Source: Calycina herbarum
Taxonomy: Eukaryota; Ascomycota; Leotiomycetes; Helotiales; Pezizellaceae
DNA: 64,000 nucleotides
Direction: 5' to 3'
Assembly: GCA_001414485.1 (NCBI GenBank)
Contig: LLEY01000048.1
Span: forward strand, 186,001 to 250,000
The notes below the pieces were generated by a model that saw only the letters and a program-made list of their open reading frames with translations, did no database searches and was not told the origin of the DNA. Each line of letters starts with the position of its first letter. Position 1 is the stretch's first letter. Position numbers and translations under genes: made by a program. This document shows positions 1 to 12,062 of this stretch, piece after piece.

Positions 1-1380
1 TATAACTAGTAAGGAAACCTCTTATAGGTAGGCGGCGGTTGTAGTAAGCTATAAGGCGTTCCTTAATAGTTACCCTATCTTAATAGATAGAGTAACAGTG
101 GTTATATAACTAGTTAAAGGTTGCTAGGGTAATTCAGACTAGCGAGATACTTACTTAGAGAGCTGGCGTAAGCTTCTAATACAAATCTTCGGACTACTTA
201 CTTAACAGGATATAAGCCTTAGTTATAAAGCTTAAGAAGGTTGCTTTAAACATAGTAAAAGTCTCGTCCTCTTATATTAAGAGTTTATAGAAGACCTTAC
301 AGGCCTCTACAGCTTCGTTACTGTCTATGAACAAGGTATCTAGATATATAAGTATATCTATAACGTCTATAAATAAGATAGAGGAACTGAAATCTATCTA
401 TGGTTCTAGGTGCTCTTATACTACGCCGGAAGTAGCTATAAAGACGAAGGTAAGTTTATCTTATTCGTCCTCGAAGAGGTTCTTTCTTATTTTACTAGCT
501 AGGATAATCTGCTAGGCCTTATATAACGGGGAGATACTGTTCTTAAGTTTCTCGCTATCTTAGAACTTATAAGTAGAATTGTTAGAACTAAATCAGGAAC
601 AGGAGAAGTCGGTAGTAGCCTCTTAGAGGGCTTACGTATACTCGTAGCTTAGGAGAGGGTTATTAGAGTGGTTTATAAGCAACGGGGTTTAGTAGAGTTA
701 CGTATATAAAGAGAGGATTTTAGCTTATAAACGAACGTTTTCGTCTATAGGAGGCTCGCTTATTATAGGGGAGGTAGGTAAGGGAGAGGCGACTCTAGAG
801 ATATTATCCGGTTATTAAGGCTCGGTTCGAGACGAGCTAGTAGGTGTCTTCTCTTTTCTACTACAACTACTTCGAGTGTCGGCTATTATATTATTAGAAA
901 AGAAGAAGAAGAAAGTAGGGAGAGGTTGTAAAAAAAGGTTATATAGGCTGTTATAAGCGTGTCTTTTAAGGAGATAAGTCGTTATAGACGTAGAGATGCT
1001 CGAGGGATCCGTTTATAGAAAGAGAGGCTATTATAGACAGAGAAGAAGGGTTATAATTATACTATTATAAGTGTAAGATCTTCTAGCTATTATAAGCGTA
1101 GAATCCGGTCGATATTATAATCCTTCGTAGAGAGTAAAAAGAGTTAAGCTTTAAATAATATTATAATCTATAACTAAAGGTAAAGGTATAAGAGTATATA
1201 TATATATATTCGAGAATTTAAAGCTATAGTTCTAAGAACGAGGGAATACGGAATATATACCCTACGAAAAAGAGGTATTCCTACTAACTGTAAAGAGCCT
1301 TTAATCTCGTCATAAATCCGTCCAAGCGTTGCGGCTCTGACGGTCACGTGTAGGACCGAGAATCACGTGTTACGGACCAG
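1..1380. repeat. Degenerate AT-rich repeat, probably a RIP-mutated transposon
   Basis: No credible gene is visible. The stretch is full of TA dinucleotides and in-frame stops in all frames, yet keeps islands such as repeated tattataagYgta words (about 945-960, 1060-1075 and 1090-1100). This is the look of repeat DNA hit by C-to-T mutation (RIP). A retroelement origin is possible but unproven. Two CACGTG words occur near 1345-1370. The element continues beyond the left edge of the window. Confidence 0.6.
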
Positions 1381-1850
1381 CGCCGTAATAATACGAGTTT
1401 TATAAACTCAAGTTATACTAATAACTACTTTTTCTACTAATACTTTTACTAATAGTCTAATTCTAATATTATAAACTTTAGTTACTTCTTATATTAATAA
1501 AAGCTTTACTTTATAAAATAGTACTACTTAAGCTATAGTAAATAGTTAGCTATTTACTTCTTTTATAAATACTAATATTAGTATCTTTTAATAACTAGAT
1601 ATATTATCTAGCTTTAATAGATTAAATAATCGTAATAGAAAGACGATTTTCTAACTATTCTTTTTTATAATAGATTAAAGTAGACAACGATAAATTAGAT
1701 ATAATCTTAAAAGCAGAATCGATTCTTATATAAAATTCAATAATAAAATAGAACAACAGAATTTAAATAGAAAAAATTATCTTATCTCATTTTACTTTAC
1801 TTAGTTATACTAAATAAGCTTCATCCGTGATCTAAAACTACAATCCTCCC
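1381..1850. other. Very AT-rich spacer
   Basis: Almost pure A+T with many short direct words such as ctaataactactt. No open frame of note. It forms a sharp compositional border with the kinase gene that starts at 1861. Confidence 0.5.
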
Positions 1851-1860
1851 CCACGTAGAT

Positions 1861-3132
1861 TTACGATCCCACAAACCCAACCTCCTTAAACCACGGGTGC
1901 TCTAACGCCTCCCGCGCAGTAATTCTCGCTGCAGGATCCAAATTTGTCATTTTGCCAACAAGATCGCGAAAGTGCGCATCCACATAAAGCCACCTATCAA
2001 ACGGGGTTTGGGCTATGTTCTCTTTCGCAAATTTCTCAGTGATACCAATGAGACGGTAGAAGAATGGATTCTCGTCACCAACCCAATCTAATAGGCCCTT
2101 GAAACCGTCTTCAGTGGCGAATAAATTAATATGGCGTGTAAGAACATGCCACCACGTGTCGTCTGCCGCCAATTCTTCATTGGTAGCGCAAAAAACCATG
2201 TTTTTCAAAACCACGTAAACAGCTACAATTCCAAAGGAGAAAACGTCCGACGAGGTGCCTTGTTTTGCTCGGGCCCATGATTCAGGACTCCTCCATATTG
2301 GATTACCGCAAGTTGTATCCCTAAGCCACTTCCCAGAGGGGAGAATGATCACGTCCTCCAAGTCTGCAATTTGGACTTTTTTGACAGAGAGTACACCATC
2401 TGTGTTCTCATAGTCCAAGAGAATGTTATCTGGCTTGATATCTATCGGGTTTAGTCAGCGAGTGTATAGATGTGTCAATGCTTGGTCATGAAATTGTTTC
2501 TAGGGATTTCCAATATATGAATCAAGGGGTGTAAATAAAAACTTACCTGTGTGAATGATGTGTCGATCATGCATAGCAGCTAGACCGGCGAGAGCGCTCT
2601 TGAGCATGCTCTTTCTGGTCACATCGGTCAGGTTCTTCTGGATAAACTGAAGAAAATCGGTTTGCAAAAATGGATAGATGAATAATTCCGGGCCTGGCAG
2701 ACCATCTACAACAGTCCGCAAGTTGGGGCATGAGGATAATGGTTTCTGTAGTTCTTGTTGATACTCGTAGTCACCCAACAACAAATTTTTGATAATAAAG
2801 TTCTGCCCTTCAGCGCTTCTAATGGTTAGCACTGAGCCATACAGCGTGGAAACTAGACCATACCTCGCGCGATAGACACATAGCAGAGGCTTCAACCGTT
2901 CTTTCAATACCTCTTGAATTGTATATGTGCGTCTCGTCTCGCCACATAGGGTTGCCCCTAGTTTGAGAAGTTTGCTAGCCATTTCCAATGGCTGACAAGA
3001 GGATATGGTACGACGTGACAAGGAGGTAATTTGCTTTGAAGGATTATTGCGCAAGATCCAACAAGCTGATGGGGATATATGTGAACTCTTCAGATTTCTG
3101 CAGAAGGCAGCAAAATTCATAAGATGTATCAT
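1861..3132 (-). CDS. Protein kinase-like protein, two exons
   Basis: Predicted serine/threonine kinase-fold protein. Exon 1 is 3132-2547 and exon 2 is 2441-1861; the intron 2546-2442 (105 bp) has donor GTAAGT, a CTGAC branch site and a TAG acceptor. Splicing joins HIIHT to DIKPDNILL, restoring the catalytic-loop motif (HxDxKxxN type). Further on come an activation-segment SPESW and the F-helix DVFSFGIVAVY. The C-terminal region AREALEHPWF matches the end of a kinase domain. The glycine-rich loop and the DFG motif are weak: ADLED stands where DFG is expected, so activity is uncertain. Such divergent kinases are common in fungal accessory regions. Total about 389 residues. The ATG at 3132 gives the longest frame; a later Met at MASKLLKLG is an alternative. 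Confidence 0.8.
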
Positions 3133-3215
3133 TTTTGGATTCCCGAGCGCTAAAATACAGCTTTTAAAACATACTTCTAGTACATCGGCAAAACTATAGA
3201 AGGAACGGTGCGTAA

Positions 3216-3982
3216 ATGATTAGGAAAGAAAGCTCTTCACCACTTAGCGTTGTTGGTTCTCCGTGGGTTATGCTTAGTAATTGTTGTTTCGGCGAAATAA
3301 TGGCCTCGCCTCGCAGCATCCAACAGTCTTCCTCCAATCTCAGTGATGGTTATGACAGTACTTCAAGAATTGACACATTCTTCCAGGGGATTATATTCGG
3401 CGCTCACGGCATCCCCGCTAATGATTTGGTAGGCCCGGCTAATAAGGATCGACTTCTCAATGCAATCACCAAATTTTATTCGCAGTACATGGTTCAAACG
3501 ATATCGATGAATATGCGAACGCCCCTTGAAAAGAACGCGAGTATGCAGTCGCCAGACGCTTCCCGCTCAATCGGCAACCACGATACCAACATCTCCTACA
3601 CCGGCACCCTCTTCTACCCAGGTCCATTGCGTATGGTTCAAAACAAAACGTCAACTGGCATTCTACAAGCACTGATAGGATCCATGGTCCTCTGCGGAAC
3701 TCTCGCTTACATCTTCGGCCCCAAGAAAGGCATTTTGACTCAGAAACCACCGCGATCGCTGGCTTAGCGACTTTGATAGCTGGAAGCAAGTTCTGTGAAG
3801 AGGCTAGTAAGATAGAGGGAGTAGAATTTATGTCTGATGAAGAGTTGCAGCAGCATGAATTGTTTAGAGGACAGAAGTATGTTTTAGGTTGGTTGGGAGG
3901 TGATAAATCTGGTGGAGTGAGTTTTGGGATTGATATTCAGAGACCGGTTGAGGATGGGGACGAGGATGATGGAGGAAGATGA
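3216..3982 (+). pseudogene. 3' fragment of a large fungal membrane protein (DUF3433-like), frameshifted
   Basis: Reads as the C-terminus of the large multi-spanning fungal proteins of the DUF3433 type; this assignment is from memory of the family pattern. It has an extracellular-like segment, then one membrane span around TGILQALIGSMVLCGTLAY, then a short cytoplasmic tail. The first frame stops at 3767. The natural continuation (TAIAGLATLIAGSKFCEE) is in the next frame, from about 3750, running to 3982, so a single-base frameshift splits it. The N-terminal thousand or so residues expected of the family are missing, because the kinase gene lies immediately upstream. The fragment is therefore both 5'-truncated and frameshifted. 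Confidence 0.55.
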
Positions 3983-5037
3983 ATATAGAGTAGACTAGGT
4001 GGTGTTGGGATATTTAGACACAATGCTCACATTTCGTTACTTTTCTGGTACTGCAGGATGAATTCCGACCCATTCTGATCTTGAATGCCAGGTTTGGTAA
4101 TATATGAGCGTTGATCATTTACAAAATTCGGACCTTGTAAGGAGTTGAGAGCAAGATTGAAGTTCCGAATAAAGTTGACATCAAAAACACCTTCCAATTC
4201 CCCGGAACTACCACGTATACCAAAAGACAAACGTTCTGGACCTGCTTACATTCGTGCATACAAGGCTCAACTTGAACTCTCAACCCAATGAACTAGGTGA
4301 GTTCGGATCATCTCACTTTCCTTGCCTTCTCACCCCAAAAAAGTGACGGCAGCAATTATTCCAAGAACCCGTGAGTAGCATCGAACCCTGAAATTCTCGG
4401 CCCAATGCACAAAGTGAGTTCGGCTCGGCTCGCTTCCCTTCTCTCATCAGCCCGAAGTTTGACATAAAACAGCCCCTCGTAGCGGCCGACTTCTTGGAGA
4501 ACCTACTGCAACCATCCACACGTAACCACCGTCGTAAGAAGCCCTAATCTTAATTTTGTGTAATGGAAAGTAAAACACGAAGCTGGCATATGACTCAATC
4601 AAAACCATGCCTGAATTTCAAGGACTCTCGCGAGGATGTTATGGATGTTTTGTTTTCAACTTATTGGTCACCTTCATGGTGGGATTTTCCTTTCATACAG
4701 GTGTTGTTTTTGAGTTGAGTCAAGATCCATGTCTACGCCTTATGGTAGTGTCGCCCTGGTAATGGGATTTGGTATGCATATGTAGGCGATATGACAGGGC
4801 CAGGTTGTTGTGTCCTCGTTCTGGATATGGTCGTATCTAATGTGGTGGGAGTAGATCACTTGTCCAACAACGGAATTAGTTGCAAAATCAATCCCTTGGA
4901 AATTTTGGTGACCCGGATAGTGGCTCCTGAAGAAGTGTTTCCTGGTCCTGGTCTGGTATCATGGTCCTTTCTTGTGTAACAGTGCGAGTGAGCACAGTAG
5001 TCAACCCCATATTTGACATCCATCATTCAATCACAGT
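3983..5037. other. Intergenic, no gene seen
   Basis: Only short overlapping frames without recognisable protein character. Two short similar GC-richer blocks (about 4260-4330 and 4380-4450) share words such as aactcaccc/gtgagttcgg, a possible degraded duplication. Confidence 0.4.
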
Positions 5038-6184
5038 TCATTTCCCCCTCAATCTCTCAACATCTCTCCCCACATCCCTCACTTCCTTGTTCAACTCCCC
5101 ATATACCCTAGCAATTTCCTTCATGACTTTCTCCTTCTCTTTGCCCCCTTCCTCTTCTCGTCTACCAATGCCATACCCCAAAAGAACCCTCTCGGCCTGC
5201 TTCTTCCGATCCATCATCCTATCTTTTGCATCCCTCAAATTCTCCTTATACCGGCCCAGCGCTTCCACGACCTGAGGATTATAAACCATTTTCTCCCCTT
5301 TAATCGCCTTTTCTCTTGCATTGAGCTCGACATTTTCCACCTCGAGAGTGAGATAATTAATCTTAATCTGGTAATGACGTTCGAGTGACAGGGAACCGTG
5401 CTTGGAGGTCTCTAGGAGTTGGATCGTTAAGGTTATGGCGGATTGGTAGGCTTGCAGGAGGAGGGTGGTTTGGGTTGTCAGGCCGTTGCGACGTTTATGG
5501 AGGGATTCTTTCTTGGTTGCCGTTTCTTGTTGCAAGGCGGTAATAGAGGGGCACACTTTAGGGATATTGCGGTGAATAAAGGAGGGATTTGTGTTTGGTG
5601 AGAGGATTCGTGTGAGGGCCGATGCTTGGGTCACCAAGTACGTAGATAAAAGAGTACCCAGATATGGTAGGTGGGAGGGAAGCGATCGCCATTGTCGCGT
5701 TGATTCTAGGAGCTTGATATGTGAAGGAGGTATAGTAGGCGCAGATAATCGAGAGGTCAGTAGGATTATGAGTTCGACAAGTTCGGAGGGGAGGGGTTGT
5801 TGGGGTGGTCTTGGTTGGGCCTTTGAGGGCTTCGTCGTGGAGGGGGATGTGAGCTCAAGATTGCGGAGGGCCGTAAGGAGGAGATGGGATTTCGCTGCTC
5901 GTGTTTTTGCTTCTTTCAGTGCCTGAGTGGTAGTGATTTTAGTTGAGGTTCTGTGTTCTGTGTTCTGTGTTGACTAAATGCGGGGCACTTACTGGATAAT
6001 TGGCATCCCGCTCCTTTTGCGAAGGGTGATTCTTGGTAGATCCGTTGGGATTCAGAATATTGTTGGTGAGATTCGCATGCAGAGCAGCAAATTTGGGATT
6101 TGATTGGAGAATCGCATCGTCGATTGGAGGTAGCATTTTGGTGGTTGATAAGCCGAGAAAAGTAAACATTGTTGTTTGCCGCAT
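5038..6184 (-). CDS. Coiled-coil protein, candidate augmin subunit (HAUS4-like)
   Basis: Exon 1 is 6184-5993 and exon 2 is 5922-5038; the intron 5992-5923 (70 bp) has GTAAGT and CAG ends and is phase 0. The product has 358 residues and is mostly helical, with a coiled-coil C-terminal half rich in E/K/R. Its pattern follows animal HAUS4: an early DAILQSNPKFAALHANL segment like the DLLQNPYFSKLLLNL region of HAUS4, a central LLLQAY...QLLE helix, a conserved YL.LEVENVELNARE stretch, then a Y..E..EAL..Y...L helix and a final charged coil. Augmin recruits gamma-tubulin to spindle microtubules and is known in filamentous fungi. The assignment is by eye only. Met17 (position 6136) is an alternative start. 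Confidence 0.6.
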
Positions 6185-6668
6185 GCGGTCAGAGCCGACA
6201 CTGAGGTGTCACGTGCCAAGATTCGGAAGCCATCCTGTACCCCTGTTTACCCACTTACCAACCAAGGAAAGCATGTTGACAGATAAGTATCAATCCTCGA
6301 AAACTACAACATCTACAAGTATTCTTTCTTCGGATTCACGCTCGGTCCTGACAGTATATCTGGCCCTGACGAAAACCTCGTACTTGGATCCAAGAACCCT
6401 CCAGGCTTCAAAGCAGTGCGGGTAAAATATGGCGGAGGGAATTGAAATTTCCTGGCCATTTTCATACCAAAATAGTCCCTCCCATGAAGCTCTACAGTAC
6501 AGCAATTCTCGGCCGTAACTACTGGATCGTAGCCGGTGATGTTGAGTTAACGTTGCGGAGACGATTCAAGGGTAGGCAAATCGTCATACTCGGTCAGATC
6601 TGATCTGTTCGTTTCAAAGCCTTCGTTTTCGTCTATCTCGTTTATAAACAGATCAGCCCGTTGTAAGG
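6185..6668. other. Intergenic, no gene seen
   Basis: Short frames only. Contains a CACGTG word near 6210. Likely promoter of the HAUS4-like gene on the left side. Confidence 0.3.
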
Positions 6669-7297
6669 GTGACGTTCATGGATGCACAGATGGTCACCAT
6701 GCTCAATCTCAGAAGGAAATCATTCCGGATTTGGCTACCACAGAGACTCAGTATCGGAGAAGTAAGCTACGATAACTTCGTCGACGAATTTGAAGAATGT
6801 CTTGATTTGGCCAAAACATGTATCACGCAATGGGCGGAAACGCACGACAGCACGTCAAACGAGCCAACATGCGAGAACATTTCATCCATATCTGCATGAT
6901 CCGAAATCCTACAATCCGGAAACGTGCCATCGAGCACCAACGTAATCATCCGCTCGGCAATGCTATATGGCATTGGAGACTCATGCTCATCCTGGCGCAA
7001 AGGGTAATAGAGATGAACAGGAGGAATCGAGTACACTGCGCGACTCAAGGGGTGAAACTGTGCCCGAAGAACACTCGCGAATTCACTATATCAATAATAT
7101 TACGACTGGAAAGCAATTTAGCGAATTGGTGGTTTTTCAGTTCAGGAGGCGGGTGGATGGAAAGTGGCAGCATCGGGGAGACGATTGCTACGAATACAGA
7201 CAAGGTGTTTAAGAGGGGCTTATGGGGTACTACTCAGACGGATGTGAGGATGGAAATCAATTGTACGAGCATGAAAGGGTGGCAGGCGAGTGATTGA
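6669..7297 (+). pseudogene. Relic of a Zn2Cys6-type transcription factor (C-terminal part)
   Basis: Two overlapping frames together look like the C-terminal part of a fungal C6 regulator. The first frame (to 6899) has YDNFVDEFEECLDLAK, the usual segment before the second conserved block. The second frame (from 6818) has IRNPTIRKRAIE...GNAIWHW...LAQRVIEMNRR, which matches the family pattern CRdPxIRRxAIxLL...EGxWdsxxxAxxAxxVIexE. The join requires a frameshift near 6840-6880. No zinc cluster or upstream region is present, so this is a truncated, frameshifted remnant. Confidence 0.5.
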
Positions 7298-7878
7298 AGT
7301 CATCAGCGAATTTGATACCCACGTCGCTTGTGTACTTTTTAGTATACCCTATCCCATAATTACCATTTTCATCCACCCTCAAAAATTCGCTTTCTTCACT
7401 GTTTTCACAACTTACCCACTGAGATATACTAAGAGATTCAACCATTGCTCTCCTTACTTCTACAGGAGTCCGAATGCGATAGTTTCAAAGGAATAGGCGC
7501 TCAATTTCCTCTCGTTTTAGATATTGTTGAATGATAACAAATGTGCTCAGTTATACCAGAATCCTTGAAGTCATAAATATAATGATGCAGAAGAAGAATA
7601 CAGAGCTCCTCAAAGAAGCATTACCCATGGTGATTGCGAGTACACTTTTACTTAACGTATTTACCTTGTGTTGTAGATTCAAAGAGGAGAACAAACGAGA
7701 GGAGTGATTAAGCGAGAAACAATAGACCTAAGAGTGAAAGAAAAAGATAGAGAGGAAATTTCAATTAGAACATTAATTCCAGCGAGATACTCTCAAACAG
7801 AAAAGCAACGCTCACAAAACTAAGCCTGCACCCTCCCACAAAAATTTCCAAATCTACGCAAAATTCGTCTCCAAAACT
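7298..7878. other. Intergenic, no gene seen
   Basis: AT-rich non-coding sequence with purine-rich stretches (7670-7770). Nothing recognisable. Confidence 0.3.
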
Positions 7879-8066
7879 CTATCTATGCTCCAACATATTC
7901 TGTGCACAATGAACAGTATGCTCCATAGCCAAAAGTTCCGCACCAATAAGCGTCTCCCGAAAGACCTCATCTACAGTTGCGACGCATACAAATAATACAC
8001 ACGATGATGATTTCTGTGTAGATATAACTGCGTATCCACTTCTTCGTACTTCTCAATAAGATATCT
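7879..8066 (-). pseudogene. Possible C-terminal gene relic
   Basis: The minus strand reads a protein-like tail that ends VDEVFRETLIGAELLAMEH and about 15 further residues at a TAG (7881-7879), preceded by a segment rich in Ser, Val and Cys. It runs into a stop at about 8066, and a different frame upstream (LIEKYEEVDTQLYLH) also looks coding. I do not recognise the family. It may be a terminal exon whose upstream part is lost, or chance. Confidence 0.25.
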
Positions 8067-8622
8067 AGACTCGCACGTAGGAAGTGTGTATTATTCTCTC
8101 ATCCTCCCCCCACCCCACCTGCCGTATTGGGACTGAGCTGATGTCAGAACTTGCGTGACCCTTGAATTAAAACAACGTCATGTTGGCAGGCAGCGAAGAA
8201 AAAGCAAACCGAAATGAGGAACACCAGAAAGTTGCAGAATGGTTTATTGTCAATTTGATAGTGTAAAACGAGATGAAGATTCAATTATAATGGAGTTTCC
8301 GTCGTCATTATAAACCAAATACCTTGACTTTGTCTTTATAGAGTTGTGTTCTGCGGTCGATGACTAGAGAAAAGCTGTATATGACCACTGGAATTAAGGT
8401 AATAGGCAGCGAGGCTTATCTCTCACTCTACAAGAAGCTTACGATTGATTAACGTAAATTATGTACCGGCTAAACCGTTTTTCAACAAAAACAAGGCAGG
8501 CTATGAGGCCTGTAATGGCATGCAGTAGAGTGGATCCGTATCCTTTATCTCTTCCCCAGCTTTAGAATATAAAACATTCAACCATCAACTTCACATTTCG
8601 GACCATTTTCACGTTTTCAAGT
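8067..8622. other. Intergenic, upstream region of the MFS gene
   Basis: Non-coding. A TATAAAA box lies at 8568-8574, about 50 bp before the MFS start codon. Confidence 0.4.
8568..8574 (+). promoter_or_regulatory. TATA box of the MFS transporter gene
   Basis: TATAAAA, 49 bases upstream of the ATG at 8623, within a pyrimidine-rich leader. Confidence 0.45.
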
Positions 8623-10564
8623 ATGACAGGGCGCGAAAGCTATGCCAGTAGTGGAAATGGTCCGCATTGCGAAGAATCAACTCATCTCCTTTCAAGCAAC
8701 CACGATGGAGACGACTGGTCCTCCGACAATAACTCCAACAGTGCCTCTTCTTTTGCGCCAATTCTCACCACTCGCCAGAAATGGAAGATAATCTGGGAAA
8801 TGTGGAAGATTCCTATTCTTTGCTACATCTTCGCCCTGCTTGTCGATGGCGGAGACACTCTTCGCTCAACGCCCAAAACTCGACTGCTGGAATCAATTAT
8901 TTGCAATCGCTATTTCGCAGAGACACTCGATAAGGGCAATTTCACAGTATCTCTTAATGACCACTGGCTGTCGATACCAGAGGAGCAATGTAAGGCCGCT
9001 CCTGTGCAGGCAGAGCTGGTTACTTTAAAAGCTTGGTTCTCAGTTGGAGAGAGTATATTAGGTGCGTTGTATATGGATTCAAATCCATTTGCCTACCTTC
9101 CGAGCATAAAATTTCTCATTCTAATGACCTAGCTCTAATATTCGCCATTCCTTATGCATATCTTGCTACGAAGAGAGGCCGCAACTTCGTCATAACGCTT
9201 GGAGTGTGTGGTCAAATGATTTCAGAACTCTGGATCGTGCTTGTTTGCTACTTCAATCCTACTCTGCCATTAAACCTCATCTATTTTTCGATTATGTTCA
9301 AATCATTAGGTGGCGGGCAAATGGTGATCACAGCAATGGTATATGCAATCCTTTCCGATGTCGTTGCTCCAGAAAGAAGAGCGAGAGCATTCTTCTACCT
9401 GGCGAGTATGTCGCTCGTTGTAGAGATGGTAATCCCGGTTTTAGGATCAACGTTAATGGAGAAGTGGAGCGCATTCGTTCCGTTGATTGTTGGGTTCCCA
9501 TTTGAGGTGTGCTCGCTTGTTGTGCTCGCTTTGATTCCACATACAGCCAAGTCGATAGAGGAGCACGCAGAAGAGAGCCCCTTACTTGACGATTCCATCT
9601 CTACTGAAGAGGATACTGAGAATGTTGACAGCGGGGAGAACGAAGGAGCCAATAAATTGGGTACTTTCAAGATGTCACTTTCGAGTATTTTTGAGCCTCT
9701 AATTATCACATGGAGATTAGTTTTCCGAGAGCGGAACCTTCTTCGTATGCAACTTTTCCCTTTGTTCCCCCTTTTGAACTCGTGGTCAGAAGCAGGTTTT
9801 ATCCTTACTCACTGCTCCCGGCTCCTAAGCGAACGAGAAAAACGTACGCTAAATTGTTGCAGTGGTCAACCTATCTTTCCTAGTCACAACACTAGGTCGT
9901 GAGACTCTGAACTTTCTCGTTCAATATTGCTCAAAACGATTCGGGTGGAAACTCGCCAAGGCAAGTTTTCATTCCCATCCTTGGGTATGAAGCACTGTTG
10001 AATCCTCGCTAAAAAAAAAAGAAACTAGGCAAACTACCTTATCTCTTTCCGGGCATTTGTCAATCTTGGTCTATTTATCATCATCTTGCCAACCATTAGC
10101 AGTTTCCTCACAAATTCGCGGGGTATGCCATCGATAAAAGTGGACCTGTGGATTGCCCGCGTGAGTTGCATCTTCGCCATCATAGGACCGGTTATGATAG
10201 GACTTTCACCAACTGCAGAACTTATGATCGTTTGTAAGTTGTTAACCCGTGCTGTTCCCTACAATGAAACTGAAAATGTAACTGACTATTCCAACCAGCA
10301 CTCGGCCTCTTCACACTCTCGTTTGGCTTTCGCGCAGCAATCCAGTCCTATGCGACCTCTCTGGTTAAGCCTGAGGAAGTTGCTTTACTGTATTCTGCAC
10401 TAGCTTGTATGAGTATTGCTGGAACTTTGATTGCATCACCACTCATCGCAGCTACTTTTCGTCTTGGGTTGAGTATTGGGGGAATGGGAATTGGTTTACC
10501 ATTTTTCGTGGCTGGGGGATTCTATACTGTTACTGCGATTGGTGCTTGGGGAGCTCGAGAATGA
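8623..10564 (+). CDS. MFS transporter, five exons
   Basis: Exons are 8623-9061, 9133-9744, 9863-9960, 10029-10233 and 10299-10564, giving 539 residues. After a hydrophilic acidic N-terminus with ESTHLLSS comes the first span near WKIPILCYIFALLVDGG. The frame then gives the MFS signature loop region AYLATKRGRNFVITLG, further spans around SLGGGQMVITAMVYAILSD and ERRARAFFY, an acidic central loop (EESPLLDDSISTEED), and the second six-span half with LNFLVQYCSKRFGW. It ends in hydrophobic spans rich in Gly. The type is the broad fungal efflux/general-substrate MFS group; the substrate cannot be told. The third intron (9961-10028) starts GCAAGT and ends CTAG, a GC-AG intron that alone keeps the frame (KLAKANYLISFRAFVNL). 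A run of ten A lies inside it. Confidence 0.85.
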
Positions 10565-12062
10565 TGATATAGTTGGATATCCATAGAAAGCTAGAAGCCG
10601 ACGGCTGCAGAGCATGAACAACGATTTACTCACTTCAGCCATGAGCTTAAGGGAGAGATCGACCCCATTATTGCTGAGGTTTCTGGAATCCCGGATTTCC
10701 CCCCCTGAATACATGAAGCTCACCGGCACCGACCCGGGCCGGAGGGACACCCGGACACGGGATTGGACCAATCAGATCATTTCTTCTTCCTGAAGAAGAT
10801 GTTGGCTGAAATCTCGTCTCTATTTCATAAAAATCGTTGTATATATCTCAATTCCTCAAAAAGTCTTCGATTTGTTTACAAGTTGAGGCACTACAGTTGA
10901 GAAGTAGACTCTTCGGGGAAGAAAAACCGTGCCGATTTGAGGCACAGGCTGCCCTACTAAAAAGCTCACCTTTTACACTATGTCACAGCGTATTACAGGC
11001 GTAAATAAAATCAATATAACAAAAATTCTAATCAGTCTCTAGAGCTGGTTAGAGAAGTATATCAAGTCTTATAAATTTTCAATAAGTGGTTATAGTTGCA
11101 TCAAGGTAGAAGCTGGTGTGCCTCAAATTGGCACGGTTTTTCTTACCCAAAGAGGTCGAGCTGAGTTTAATCCTTGTTATACGCGATGGCCAATGAACGT
11201 GGCCAAATTTCTGGGATAGAGGCATCCTTCAAACCATCCTTTCAGCTATTTCTTAATCGAACCATTTCTTAATTAATAATTGGAGGTTAGAAAAAACGTG
11301 AGAATCCGCTGCTCCTTCTGTTCACTGCGGCCTAAGGACTCCTAGGTCAATCCTATGCGTCTCAAATGTTCTCTGGAGGCTCTTCGAATAGCTGGAGACC
11401 ATGACATAGTATTGACCTAAAATAAGCTTTGGTCATATACGAATGTATCCTTAAAGAGACAACCAGCAACGAAATGTTGTTGGTACAACATTTAAGCGCT
11501 GAGGGAGTTACGTCCGGAATATTACAGAAACTAGACTTTAGAACTATACGTACAATCCTCATCCACTTCAGATACATTCTCTCAGGGCTAGTGGCCTCCC
11601 TAGAAGGCCTAGAATATCTGAAATGTTTATTTTGTTGGAAGTAAGAGTGTGAGGTGATGCATTCTCAGGCAATTGCGTGGACACGGCGAAAGAAGGGCCG
11701 TGTTTCTAGTGTTTGAGCTCCGTCTGCCGATCCTCGCTTCCGTAGTGAGATTATAGCTGATCCTACCCACCGCTCATCCCCTTAGCATCACACAATGCGG
11801 CACATACGAAGAAACCAATTATAGAAGAGGCTGAGCCGCAGTTAGTGTCAGTACAATGTACGTAAATATAAAGTAAGCATCGCCCCCAATTGCTTGAGCT
11901 ACGTCCGTACTCCAATTTACTTTTCTTACTGCTTTTCCCATTCCTGCTCTGAGGTATCCTGTTTCTTTTCCTGTCTTGCTATTATTTCTATGACATTGGA
12001 AGTTTCCATTGTGCGCCTACAAAACATAATCTGTCAAGTACGAAAATACGAGCAATTGCATT
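10565..12062. other. Intergenic region holding a MITE
   Basis: Outside the element at 10909-11154, only short meaningless frames are seen. The last 170 bases before 12063 form a pyrimidine-rich leader of the next gene. Confidence 0.4.
10909..11154. mobile_element. MITE-like element with 37-bp terminal inverted repeats
   Basis: Positions 10909-10945 and 11118-11154 are inverted copies, 34 of 37 bases matching (core GAAAAACCGTGCC..TTTGAGGCAC). The interior (about 170 bp) is AT-rich and non-coding. No clear target-site duplication is seen directly outside; flanks are gaagtaga and gtcgagct. Size and structure fit a non-autonomous DNA transposon; the family is unknown. Confidence 0.7.
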
